Assembly: GCA_029262855.1 (NCBI GenBank)
Contig: JAJCYP010000025.1
Span: 1-46,600 of the forward strand
Length of the DNA stretch: 46,600 bases
Direction: 5' to 3'
From: Bacteroidota bacterium
GTDB taxonomy: Bacteria; Bacteroidota; Rhodothermia; Rhodothermales; UBA10348
In this document: piece by piece, positions 24,724 through 33,556 of the stretch
How the letters are laid out: each line of letters begins with the position of its first letter
Position numbering within the stretch: position 1 is the stretch's first letter
Program-made: the position numbers and the translations under genes
The notes under the pieces: generated by a model
What the model was told of the DNA's origin: nothing
Databases searched by the model: none
What the model saw: only the letters and a program-made list of their open reading frames with translations

Positions 24724-26670
24724 ATGTGCGGAATAGTTGGATTTCTGTCGCCCGGGAGACCCGCCGAGGAGACTGTTGCACGTCTTATGGCAGATCGCAT
24801 CGTCCATCGCGGCCCGGACCGTGGCGCGACCTGGAGCGACTCGGAGGCCGGGCTTGCGTTGGCACATCGTCGACTCTCCATTCTCGATCTCAGCGCCGCC
24901 GGTAGCCAGCCGATGCTCAGCGCCGATGGCCGCTTTGCGCTAGTTTTCAATGGCGAGGTCTACAATCATCGCGAGTTACGCGAGCAGCTTGAGGCAACTG
25001 GTCATTCAGGGGTGTGGCGTGGCCAATCCGATACGGAAGTCCTCCTGGCAGCGCTGGCACACTGGGGTGTCGAACCCGGTATCAAGCGGGTCAACGGGAT
25101 GTTCGCTCTAGCGATCTGGGACCGCCGAGAGCGCCATCTATGGCTGATCCGCGACCGGCTGGGCGAGAAGCCCCTATACTATGGCATCTGCCGAGGGAGC
25201 CTTGTATTCGGATCCGAGCTTAAGGCGCTCGCCGCGCATCCTGACTGGTCCGGTACGCTCGATCGCGATGCTGTGGCGCTGTTTCTTCGATTCGGTTACG
25301 TCCCCGAGCCGCATTCAATTTTTGAAGGTATCGCCAAGCTTGCGCCTGGGCATCTGATCAGGATTACGGCAGACGATCTACATGCGTTGCCATCGTCAAA
25401 AGCCTACTGGTCGCTTGCATCGCACGTTACCGGGCCGCGTCGGCAGGAATCCGATGAAGACCTTGTCGATATGCTGGAAGGACGGTTGCTAAAGGCTGTC
25501 CAGTTGCGGATGGAGGCAGATGTCGGGTTGGGGGCGTTTCTGTCGGGCGGCATCGATTCCTCCCTGATCGTCGCACTCATGCAGGCACAGTCGACCCGTC
25601 CGATCGAGACTTTCACTATGGGTTTTGATGTGCCCGGATTCAACGAGGCGGTCTCGGCCGGGGAGATCGCGCGCCACCTCGGAACACACCACAAAGAGTT
25701 TTATGTCACTTCACAGGATGCGCTTGATGTCGTGCCCGACCTCCCGTATATCTGGGACGAGCCCTTCGCGGATTCGTCGCAGATACCGACGCTAATTCTC
25801 AGCCGGTTGACGCGCCAAAGCGTCACCGTTGCCCTCAGCGGAGACGGTGGAGACGAATTCTTTGGCGGCTACAATCGCTATGGGCAGGGATACGCTTCGT
25901 ATCGCAAGTTGGCGATGTTGCCCGGTCCAGTCCGGGCGGCGGCAGCGATGGTAATGCGTTATGCACCTGCGCATGCGCTCGACCGCTTGATGGCGCGTCT
26001 GCCATGGGTTACAACATTTCCAGCGGTTGGCGATCGTTTACAGAAATTGGCGCGCGTGGCTCAGGCGTCGGATATTGCAGGATTCTACGCGATTGTGGTC
26101 TCGCAGCACCATGGTGGTGACTCTCTGGTTCTCGACGCAAAGGCTCCCCAAGTACTGGCAGACAGCCCGTCTGAGTGGCCGGCGCTTGACGATCCGCGCG
26201 AGGCCATGATGTATGTTGACGCGTTGACGTACCTACCGGGGGATATTATGGTAAAAGTCGACCGAGCAACCATGGCGCACGGTCTTGAAAGCCGCGCTCC
26301 CTTTTTGGATCATAAACTGGTAGAATTTGCTTGGTCGCTGCCCATGTCGGTCAAGATCAAGAACGGAAAGACCAAGTGGGCATTGCGCGAGGTTCTCGCG
26401 CGGCATGTTCCGCGTGCCATGTTTGAGCGACCCAAAATGGGTTTCGGCATCCCGATAGAGCACTGGCTATCCGGGCCGCTACGCGACTGGGCAGGCGATT
26501 TGCTCTCGGGTGAACGTATCCGGCGGCAGGGGCTACTTGACGCCGATAAAGTTGCCCGCATGTGGCGTGATCATTGCGAGGGTACGGGTAGACTGCACCA
26601 TCAACTCTGGACAATTCTGATGCTACAAGCTTGGTTGGATTCTCAGTCCAGAATGGGACAAAACCAATAG
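24724..26670 (+). CDS. asnB: Asparagine-synthase-type (AsnB) amidotransferase
   Basis: 648 residues, normal length. The processed N-terminal MCGIVGF gives the Cys nucleophile of the class II glutaminase domain. The synthetase domain has FLSGGIDSSLIVAL (PP-loop, near residue 275) and SGDGGDEFFGGYNRY. In polysaccharide clusters this family often amidates the carboxylate of uronic acids, or of amino acids linked to them. That fits the uronic-acid pathway here better than free asparagine synthesis (inference). It has its own 235-base upstream gap. Confidence 0.88.
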   Translation: MCGIVGFLSPGRPAEETVARLMADRIVHRGPDRGATWSDSEAGLALAHRRLSILDLSAAGSQPMLSADGRFALVFNGEVYNHRELREQLEATGHSGVWRGQSDTEVLLAALAHWGVEPGIKRVNGMFALAIWDRRERHLWLIRDRLGEKPLYYGICRGSLVFGSELKALAAHPDWSGTLDRDAVALFLRFGYVPEPHSIFEGIAKLAPGHLIRITADDLHALPSSKAYWSLASHVTGPRRQESDEDLVDMLEGRLLKAVQLRMEADVGLGAFLSGGIDSSLIVALMQAQSTRPIETFTMGFDVPGFNEAVSAGEIARHLGTHHKEFYVTSQDALDVVPDLPYIWDEPFADSSQIPTLILSRLTRQSVTVALSGDGGDEFFGGYNRYGQGYASYRKLAMLPGPVRAAAAMVMRYAPAHALDRLMARLPWVTTFPAVGDRLQKLARVAQASDIAGFYAIVVSQHHGGDSLVLDAKAPQVLADSPSEWPALDDPREAMMYVDALTYLPGDIMVKVDRATMAHGLESRAPFLDHKLVEFAWSLPMSVKIKNGKTKWALREVLARHVPRAMFERPKMGFGIPIEHWLSGPLRDWAGDLLSGERIRRQGLLDADKVARMWRDHCEGTGRLHHQLWTILMLQAWLDSQSRMGQNQ

Positions 26671-26822
26671 TTCGGTTAAATATTGGGATTTCCCTATCTA
26701 CTCCTTCCGTTGAGGCTGTAAGGCGATCGCTCTCCCACTGAGCACGTATCGATACGCCGAGCGTCCCAGGCCGGATGAACCCATCAATCACCGCGGCTAA
26801 CAGTTGAACCCAATTCTCATCA

Positions 26823-27578
26823 ATGAAAATTCTATTTATGGGGCGAAAGTCCTCCGGCGCGGAGGCTCTGCGGTGGACTGTCGCGAATGGCTTCGAGGTA
26901 GTTGGTGTTCTGACCGACTCGCATTTGAATGCGTCTCCAACTGCCAAGGTGGCCCGCGAGAATGGGATTCCCATTCTGGATCACGCCGAGGTTGACTCCC
27001 TGTGTGAAAGAAGAGAATTCTCGTTTGATCTCGGCATCTCCTTTGTCTATTGGCGCATCCTGAAAATGGATCTGATCAAGTCGGCAAGTCGAGGGATCAT
27101 AAATTTCCACCCCGCCCCGCTACCCGCTTACAAGGGGACTGCTGGTTATAACCTCGCTATCCTCAGAGGATTGGATGAGTGGGCTTGCTCAGCTCACTAT
27201 ATCGATGAAGGTATCGACACCGGGGAGATCATAGATGTCTTTCGTTTCTCCATTGACTCAGACCGAGAGACGGCCGTCAGTTTAGAAAAAAGGACGCAAG
27301 AGTTTATGTTGTCGCTGTACAAAAAAACCTTGACTAGAGCTGCGCTGGGTTGTGAGCTAGACACTCAACCCAACGCCGGGGGGGAGTATATTAGCCGCAA
27401 ACAAATGGAGCAGCTCAAGTTGGTGGTCGAAGGCGACGACGTCGATCGCAAAATCCGTGCGTTCTGGTTCCCGCCCTACAGCGGTGCGACAATCAGCATC
27501 AAAGGAAAGAACTACACACTCATCAACGATAGCATCTTGGCCCAGCTTGCCCAAGATGGCGAAACCAGTTTGCGTTAG
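26823..27578 (+). CDS. Formyltransferase-family protein, probable sugar N-formyltransferase
   Basis: 251 residues. The formyltransferase core is visible: INFHPAPLPAYKG (Asn-x-His near residue 96) and YIDEGIDTGEIID (catalytic Asp near 133). The C-terminal part has the FWFPPYSGATISIKGK stretch typical of sugar formyltransferases. The enzyme uses N10-formyl-tetrahydrofolate to formylate an amino sugar nucleotide. A plausible substrate is a 4-amino or 3-amino sugar made in this cluster. It is too divergent to be the housekeeping Met-tRNA formyltransferase. Confidence 0.8.
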   Translation: MKILFMGRKSSGAEALRWTVANGFEVVGVLTDSHLNASPTAKVARENGIPILDHAEVDSLCERREFSFDLGISFVYWRILKMDLIKSASRGIINFHPAPLPAYKGTAGYNLAILRGLDEWACSAHYIDEGIDTGEIIDVFRFSIDSDRETAVSLEKRTQEFMLSLYKKTLTRAALGCELDTQPNAGGEYISRKQMEQLKLVVEGDDVDRKIRAFWFPPYSGATISIKGKNYTLINDSILAQLAQDGETSLR

Positions 27579-27639
27579 GACGATTGTTTTGGTCACTGTT
27601 TAGTGTCCTCGCTAACCCATGATCGTGCACAGTTGTGAG

Positions 27640-27906
27640 TGTCCGGACTTAACCGGCTGGGCGCAGGTGAATGGTCGGAACGCCCTTTCATGGCAGCAGA
27701 AGTTTCAACTTGACCAGTGGTATGTCGAGAATAGATCATTCCTCCTTGATGCAAAGATCCTTATCATGACGGTGAGGGTCGTTTTGTCCCGACATGGGGT
27801 GTCACAGACAGGTCACGCGACGACGCTGCGGTTTCCAGGGAACAGCCAACCAGAAGGCGGGAACCCTAGCGCAACCCGAAAGCATAGGACGTCGCGAATC
27901 GCATGA
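27640..27906 (+). pseudogene. 3' fragment of an undecaprenyl-phosphate sugar-1-phosphate transferase
   Basis: The frame encodes only the conserved C-terminal part of a bacterial sugar transferase: [37 protein letters not shown] and [10 protein letters not shown]. It is followed by an unrelated tail. The membrane anchor and catalytic DE dyad are absent, so it is inactive. It is homologous to the C-terminus of the intact PglC at 36618-37211 and probably marks an older or replaced initiating transferase. Bases 27907-28069 hold nothing recognisable. Confidence 0.8.
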
Positions 27907-28069
27907 TCGGAGTTTCCACATGGGGGATGGTTGAGGCCTCGGCCACGAAGGTAGTCATGGTAATGGTCGTGAAGTACTATCGTGGCCAAAACCCGATAGT
28001 CACAGGTTGTGAGTAACGTTCGAGAGGGTCGCGTGATGATCGAGGCGCTCGGCGGCGGAGGCCGCTAAA

Positions 28070-29038
28070 ATGGCACATATTCTAGTTACTGGCGGGGCGG
28101 GGTTTATTGGTGGACACCTATGTCGTCGCCTGCTTGATATTGGCCACTCCGTCACTGCCATCGACAATTTCGACCCCTTCTATCCACGTGCTATCAAAGA
28201 GGGGGGGATCCGTGACCTTCTCACTCGGTCGGAGTTCGCTTTGATCGAGGCAGATATTAACGACTTGGAGGCGTTGTCCCGTGACTTGCATGGGGCAAAG
28301 ATAGAGGCTGTCGTTCACCTTGCCGCGAAAGCAGGTGTTCGACCGTCCATCGAGGATCCCGTCAGTTACCAGAAGGCAAATATCCAAGGCACGCTGTCCG
28401 TTCTGGAGTTGGCTCGGCGGTTGGAAGTGAAGACCTTCCTATTCGGATCATCGTCGAGTGTTTACGGAAACAACATGAAGGTTCCATTCTCGGAAGGTGA
28501 TCCTGTGGAACATCCCATTTCGCCGTATGCCGCAACAAAGCGCGCCGGTGAATTGCTGGCTCACACATATCATCACCTCTTCGGAATGACGGTGCACTGT
28601 CTTAGGTTCTTTACGGTCTATGGACCGCGCCAGCGCCCCGACTTAGCCATTCACAAGTTTGCCCGATTATTGCTAGATAACCAGCAGATACCCATGTTCG
28701 GGGATGGAGGTAGCAGTCGAGACTATACGTTCGTTTCAGATATCGTGGATGGCGTCAGCCGAAGTCTAAAACGGGCGATGCTCGCTGCTACTCCTGAGTA
28801 TCAGATTCTCAATCTCGGCGGAAACGGAACGACCCGACTTTCTGACTTGATCGTCATGCTCGGCCAAGGATTGGGAGTCACTCCAGTCATTAATCGGCTT
28901 CCCCGAGAGCCGGGTGATGTCGACCATACGTGGGCTGATGTCTCCCGAGCACATTCATTGCTCGGCTACAAGCCAGAGATTCAGATGGAGGATGGAATCC
29001 GGATGTTTTGTGATTGGCTTGTCGATTACCACGAATAG
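28070..29038 (+). CDS. NAD-dependent epimerase, UDP-glucuronate 4-epimerase-like
   Basis: 322 residues. [16 protein letters not shown] is the NAD site near residue 8, [12 protein letters not shown] the conserved loop, SSSSVYG the catalytic serine region and [11 protein letters not shown] the Yxxx[14 protein letters not shown] and the [13 protein letters not shown] pattern resemble UDP-glucuronate/galacturonate 4-epimerases (CapI/WbnF/Gla group). It would interconvert gluco- and galacto-configured UDP-uronic acids, but UDP-GlcNAc-type substrates are possible. GGAGG stands 10 or so bases before the ATG. Confidence 0.85.
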   Translation: MAHILVTGGAGFIGGHLCRRLLDIGHSVTAIDNFDPFYPRAIKEGGIRDLLTRSEFALIEADINDLEALSRDLHGAKIEAVVHLAAKAGVRPSIEDPVSYQKANIQGTLSVLELARRLEVKTFLFGSSSSVYGNNMKVPFSEGDPVEHPISPYAATKRAGELLAHTYHHLFGMTVHCLRFFTVYGPRQRPDLAIHKFARLLLDNQQIPMFGDGGSSRDYTFVSDIVDGVSRSLKRAMLAATPEYQILNLGGNGTTRLSDLIVMLGQGLGVTPVINRLPREPGDVDHTWADVSRAHSLLGYKPEIQMEDGIRMFCDWLVDYHE

Positions 29039-29326
29039 ATCGTCAGAATGAAACACAATGCAATGATCGGAGTGGCGGGTTCGTGATGCCCTGGCAGGTG
29101 CCGGCCATCTGAAAAGCACGCTGTCCACGCGAGTCCGGTTTGCGTAGTCTTCAGCTGACCGTGCTCAGCCTCGAGCTCCTTCAAACGCTTCAACTGGCTG
29201 AAGCTGGGCCGCCGAACTTCAACTTCCACGTGTAATAGGTCGCGTCGCTTATCCCGACCGCCCGGCACAGTGCGCCACATCGGCTATCGTGATCCGGCAG
29301 GCGTCAGCGCCGATCTGTTGGGTACC

Positions 29327-30724
29327 GAGCTAGCCCCAAAAGTTGTGTACGGCTGAAATAGAAAAGGCGGCGTATCCTTGATGAATCAACAACGATCATC
29401 AAAACCCGGCTGACACCGGGGGACATGCCACCCATGAGCAAGAATACGATTATCAAGGGCGATATCCGCCATCATGCTTCGATCGAGGATCCGCTGACTG
29501 AGGTGCTTCGAAGCGGAGCCCGCCAGCTGCTGAGTCAGGCCATCAACGTCGAGTTGGAGACGCTCCTGGAGGAGACCAACTCACTGATCACAGAGTCAGG
29601 CCACCGCCGGGTGGTGCGCAACGGCTATTTGCCGGAGCGCACGGTTCAGACCGGAATCGGGCCGGTGGACGTGAAGGTGCCCCGGGTACGGGACCGGGCA
29701 CCGACCGCCAAAGGGGCCATCACGTTCACCCCGACGATGCTTCCCCGTTACCTGCGCAAGACCCGGAGTCTGGAGGCGCTGATTCCCTGGCTTTATCTCA
29801 AGGGGGTCGCGACGGGCCAGTTTGGAGAAGCCCTGACGGCCCTCTTGGGTCCTGAGGCTCCAGGACTGTCATCATCGACGATCAGTCGCCTCAAGACGCT
29901 CTGGGAGCAAGACCTGGATCTCTGGCAGAAACGCGACCTGAGCCGCAAGCGCTACGTCTATTGGTGGGCCGATGGCGTCTACTTCAATGTGCGCATGGAT
30001 AAGGCCTCTCAGTGCGTCCTGGTCATTATCGGGGTCACCGAGGACGGCACCAAGGAGTTGGTGGCCGTTACCGATGGCTACCGCGAGAGTACCGATTCCT
30101 GGCGAGCGGTCTTCCTGGATCTGAAGAATCGCGGACTGGAAATCGCGCCGAAGCTGGCCGTTGGGGATGGGGCGATGGGGTTCTGGGGTGCGCTTGCGGA
30201 GACCTACTCCCAGACGGCCGCACAGCGGTGCTGGGTCCACAAGATGGCCAACGTGCTGGACAAGTTGCCCAAGAGCATGCACGGCAAAGCCAAGGGGCAC
30301 CTGCGTGATATTTTCCGGGCTCCTACCCGAAAGGAGGCCGACAAGGCCTTCAACTTTTTCCTGGCCGCCTACCGGCCCAAGTACCCCAAGGCTGCCGAGT
30401 GCCTGGAGAAAGATGAGGAGGCCCTACTGGCTTTCTACGCGTTCCCGGCCGAACACTGGGCCAGTCTCAGGACCACCAATCCGATCGAGTCCACCTTCGC
30501 CACCGTCCGCCTCCGCACCAACACCTCTCGAGGCTGTTTCTCCCGGACCACCGTCCTCACGATGGTCTTCCAACTGATGCAATCCGCCCAGAGTAAATGG
30601 CGCCGCCTCAACTCACCCAGCCACCTCGCCGTCGTAGCCAAGAACATTAAGTTCATCGATGGCATTCACCCATCCAAGGTCGCCGCCTGATCTACGCCGC
30701 GTACACAACTTTGGGGCATATCTC
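29327..30724 (+). mobile_element. IS256-family insertion sequence with 9-bp target duplication
   Basis: Imperfect terminal inverted repeats are GAGCTAGCCCCAAAAGTTG at 29327 and, inverted, GAGATATGCCCCAAAGTTG ending at 30724. The flanking direct repeat TTGGGTACC occurs at 29318-29326 and 30725-30733. The 1398-bp length and 9-bp duplication fit IS256. It contains one intact transposase gene. Confidence 0.88.
29425..30690 (+). CDS. IS256-family (mutator-type) transposase
   Basis: 421 residues. DDE residues are visible in WWADGVYFNVR (Asp near 186), AVGDGAMGFWG (Asp near 251) and TTNPIESTFATVRLR (Glu near 355). CWVHKMANVLDKLPK is a hallmark family segment. Length is normal and the frame is intact, so the element could be active. 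A start four codons in (MSKNTI) is equally possible. Confidence 0.93.
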   Translation: MPPMSKNTIIKGDIRHHASIEDPLTEVLRSGARQLLSQAINVELETLLEETNSLITESGHRRVVRNGYLPERTVQTGIGPVDVKVPRVRDRAPTAKGAITFTPTMLPRYLRKTRSLEALIPWLYLKGVATGQFGEALTALLGPEAPGLSSSTISRLKTLWEQDLDLWQKRDLSRKRYVYWWADGVYFNVRMDKASQCVLVIIGVTEDGTKELVAVTDGYRESTDSWRAVFLDLKNRGLEIAPKLAVGDGAMGFWGALAETYSQTAAQRCWVHKMANVLDKLPKSMHGKAKGHLRDIFRAPTRKEADKAFNFFLAAYRPKYPKAAECLEKDEEALLAFYAFPAEHWASLRTTNPIESTFATVRLRTNTSRGCFSRTTVLTMVFQLMQSAQSKWRRLNSPSHLAVVAKNIKFIDGIHPSKVAA

Positions 30725-30794
30725 TTGGGTACCCACCGCCTTGATCAACGCGGCGTAGGCTTAGCTCATCGCCCGAAATACCGGGGGAAGGTCA

Positions 30795-31223
30795 AGTCTC
30801 CATGGTAGATAAGCGCCTCGTAGCGCACAGCCGATCTCATCGAGGATGATCAGCACTTGCTTGAGAGCCCGGGCCATGAACTTGGGCATCTGCTGGTCGT
30901 GCTTGCGATGGACCTAAGGCCTATATTCCTAGGAATATATAGAGGCGTTGCGCGTTTCGCGGAGTGAATGAGGGGAGGGTGATTAAACAGGTAGTACGAA
31001 AGTCAGAGCCACTGCGAAACGACTAAAAGCCTTCGTGAGAGCCATCTGGAGCTCTTCCGTGCAGACCGCTCCAGGATCAGACGGACTTGAGGCTCTACGG
31101 ATCGCTCAATCCATGACGAGATAGGGGTGTGCATGTGCCAAATCGAGAGAGCACGCATCGATTAGCCGACGGGCGGGGCTGTACTAATTGTCCTCGAATT
31201 CGTTCGGTCCGGGATTCTCGGCG
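30795..31223. other. Gap with remnants of unknown genes
   Basis: No complete gene. On the minus strand at about 30797-30915 an open, coding-like stretch reads HRKHDQQMPKFMARALKQ then VLIILDEIG. It seems to be a gene fragment of unknown family. An 18-base perfect palindrome sits at 30922-30939. From 30940 to 31223 nothing is recognisable. Confidence 0.4.
30922..30939. repeat. Perfect 18-bp palindrome
   Basis: TATATTCCTAGGAATATA reads the same on both strands. It is AT-rich in a GC-rich setting and lies between mobile-element debris and gene fragments. It could be an operator, a recombination site or an IS remnant. No gene lies directly downstream to suggest which. Confidence 0.4.
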
Positions 31224-31249
31224 TCAATGATCGTCAGAAAACTGCAGAA

Positions 31250-31548
31250 TACACGTGGGTGATATCGGAGGAAAGGCGGGTCTCGCCCGGCGGGAGGAGG
31301 CCGTAGGTCTCCCGCCCAGGACCGGCAGGAACGCCTTCCCCGGTTCGGGTGCAAAGCTTTTCGGGCCGACCCTAGTTGGCGATGACTGTGTGGTTAGCGC
31401 GATCGCAGTAGTCAACCAGAATGTTCCTGAGTCAGGTATTTCAATCGCAGGGGTGTCAGCCAAAGTCGTTTCGGATTCAGAATCCGAGGCGATGATCACG
31501 GATCCCGACTTCTTCGACGTCCAGAATGTGGTAGAAGGCCGAAGTTGA
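31250..31548 (+). pseudogene. 3' fragment of a serine-acetyltransferase-like acyltransferase
   Basis: The open frame encodes only the end of a LbetaH acyltransferase: FPGSGAKLFGPTLVGDDCVV, then AVVNQNVPESGISIAGVSAKVV. It resembles the C-terminus of the protein at 21344-21937. The helical N-terminus and first repeats are gone. Its stop overlaps the start of the next gene. Confidence 0.65.
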
Positions 31549-32660
31549 CGGGCAGGCATAGCGGATATAGCGTTGGAGTGCTCGCCACAGGTAGCGTCGC
31601 ATTGCTCTCAGCGGGTCTTGCCGTCGCGAAACTCTGGTCTTGGGGGCTCATTCGGGCGATTGAATACAACCCGTACGCAAGTGGCAACGATTCCAACTTG
31701 TATCATCGATTTGCAGTGCGAGAGCAATCTGCCGGTGGCAACGTCAACATCTGGCCAGGGGTGCTTCGAGCCCTCAACGACGTTGGTCTCTATGATAGAA
31801 CGACGATTTCATTCTTATTACTCGCCCTTACCGTTACGATACTTCCGCTAATTCTGGCCGGTTGTCTTCGTCCAACTCTGGGGCGCCGTCTCAACCGGCA
31901 GCAGCGACGGACTCGCTGGATGTTTGTACTGTTTGTGATTGCATACCCGTCGCTTTTTCTCTTCTCGCTGGATCTGTACCGAGATCCGGTAATTGTGTGT
32001 CTGTTTGCGCTGGGTACCTACTTCGCCACCTTTGTTCTACAAGGACGCTCCTGGGTCTCGAAGGCGATCGGAGCCTTATTCTTTGCGGCAGTCAGTTACC
32101 TAGCATTTGGTTTCCGAAACTACTTGGGCGTGGCCATGGTCCTGAGTCTGCCGCTCGCGCTGGTATTTGATGCGAGAAGAACTGGTGCCGTATTTCTAGT
32201 TCCAGCTTTGCTGCTGAGCGCAGCGGTGGTGCACTCCGCAGGATGGCTTGATCCTTTGCTGCTCTACCGCGGAGAATTTGGCTTCGAGAGAGGTAGTACG
32301 TCTTTTGGCATAGGAATCGCTGGGAGTTCCACCACAGCTTTCCTAGGCTTATGGCTCTTGTCCATTGCGTATCAGGTCTTGGGGCTCTATGTCACATCTC
32401 CGTTACTCGGCCTTCTGTTTCTACTTGAGTCCGTGCCTATCCTGATCATGCTCAAGGGTATCGTCCGCCAGCGCTTTGCCCTTGGGCGGACCGCAATCTA
32501 CGTGTTGACTTTCGTCACGCTATATACCGCGGTGTGGACCCTCGGGAATGACAATATGGGTACTGCCCTGCGTCTTCGCATTCCGACTTATGTCGGTATT
32601 GCGCTGGCTTGGGCATTAGCTAGGATGGATGCCCTTGAACCCACTAAAGTCCCTATGTAA
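31545..32660 (+). CDS. wzy: Multi-pass membrane protein, probable Wzy-type polymerase
   Basis: 371 residues with about 9-10 hydrophobic segments. The annotated start is TTG at 31545, overlapping the upstream fragment; a GTG near 31575 is an alternative. A large periplasmic-type loop with LDLYRDPVIV and FGFRNYLG, and a later TLGNDNMGTALRLRIP, resembles the charged Arg/Asp patches of O-antigen polymerases and related EpsG-like proteins. Wzy proteins are too divergent for a firm call. The assignment rests on topology and on this being the only unassigned polytopic protein in a Wzx-dependent locus. Confidence 0.6.
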   Translation: MTGRHSGYSVGVLATGSVALLSAGLAVAKLWSWGLIRAIEYNPYASGNDSNLYHRFAVREQSAGGNVNIWPGVLRALNDVGLYDRTTISFLLLALTVTILPLILAGCLRPTLGRRLNRQQRRTRWMFVLFVIAYPSLFLFSLDLYRDPVIVCLFALGTYFATFVLQGRSWVSKAIGALFFAAVSYLAFGFRNYLGVAMVLSLPLALVFDARRTGAVFLVPALLLSAAVVHSAGWLDPLLLYRGEFGFERGSTSFGIGIAGSSTTAFLGLWLLSIAYQVLGLYVTSPLLGLLFLLESVPILIMLKGIVRQRFALGRTAIYVLTFVTLYTAVWTLGNDNMGTALRLRIPTYVGIALAWALARMDALEPTKVPM

Positions 32661-32740
32661 GCTTCCCTGATCTTTGTCCGCTCGAATGAAGTTGCCCCGA
32701 TTTGGTGGACTACCTTTCACCCGAAGCCAAGAGGTAGTCT

Positions 32741-33049
32741 ATGCCCCGATCTTGTCCCCCTTACCCGCCCGACTCCCGCCAGCAGATTGTTGAGCTGCAC
32801 CGTTCAGGCCGCTCGGTCGCGGAGCTGGTTCGAGAGTTCGAGCCTTCCCAGGATACGATCCGCAGTTGGATCAGACAGGGCGACGCCGATGCCGGTCGCA
32901 GACCGGATGTAGCGACCTCTTTCGAGAAAAAAGTACTAGCTCAACTGCGTCCTGAGAACAGGCGGCTTCAGAAAGAACCAGACATTTTGGCAAAAGTCGC
33001 GGCCTGGTTCGCTCAGGAGACCGGCTCGATTCCACGTTTGAGTTCGTGA
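32741..33049 (+). CDS. IS3-family OrfA
   Basis: 102 residues. The N-terminal helix-turn-helix (SRQQIVELHRSGRSVAELVREF, then IRSWIRQ) and C-terminal leucine-zipper-like part (LRPENRRLQKEPDILAKVAAWFA) are typical of IS3 OrfA. The orfB frame begins at its end in another frame, as in frameshift-expressed IS3 elements. OrfB is broken, so the element is dead. The likely left end is in the TGCCCCGATTTGGTGG region near 32693. Confidence 0.8.
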   Translation: MPRSCPPYPPDSRQQIVELHRSGRSVAELVREFEPSQDTIRSWIRQGDADAGRRPDVATSFEKKVLAQLRPENRRLQKEPDILAKVAAWFAQETGSIPRLSS

Positions 33050-33540
33050 GCGCTTACCGGGCCGCATATCCTGTCGCCACCATGTGCCGGGTTCTGGAGG
33101 TCTCCTCCAGCGGCTATTATGCTTGGGTCAAGCCTCCGCCGTCTGATTACGCGGTACGTGACAGGGTATTGAAGGAGATGGTGCGCCGAATCCACACGAA
33201 CTCGCACGAGACGTGCGGTGCCTCGCCTATCCACGCTGACCTGTGTGAGGCCGGTATTAACGCGTCGCGCAAACGGGTCGCCCGCCTAATGCGAGAGGCT
33301 GGATCGCGCGGTGTCAGCCGACGCAAGGGGTTCACCACGACCCGCCGAAGCCGGAACAGGTGTCTGCTCCTGATCTGGTCAATCGGGATTTTACCGCGAC
33401 AAGGCCGAACCAGCCTGGGTTGCAGACGACCACAATCATCACCGACCCCACAAAGCCCTCGGATTCCAAAGGCCGGCGGGCTTTCTACAATCCCAACCTG
33501 TCGCCCCTTAAGCGGACCGCAATAGGAGCGAGCCGACACC
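33046..33540 (+). pseudogene. Truncated IS3-family orfB
   Basis: It starts SAYRAAYPVATMCRVLEVSSSGYYAWVK in orfB style and continues through the HTH_21 region (CGASPIHADLCEAGINASRKRVARLMREAG). The frame is lost near 33350, where APDLVNRDFTATRPNQ is readable in another frame. The catalytic DDE core is absent because of an internal deletion, and only a distorted C-terminal end remains before the next gene at 33557. Confidence 0.8.
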
Positions 33541-33556
33541 TAGGCAAGCGAAGTAT

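Larger units (their letters stand above)
29140..30794 (-). mobile_element. IS3-family (IS407-like) relic split by an IS256 insertion
   Basis: On the minus strand at about 29140-29290 parts of an OrfA are readable in two frames: LCRAVGISDATYYTWKLKFGG and then LKRLKELEAEHGQLKTT. The outer end, TGACCTTCCCCCGGTA starting at 30794, matches the IS end at 10360. The two parts were contiguous before the IS256 element entered at TTGGGTACC. orfB is missing. Confidence 0.6.
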
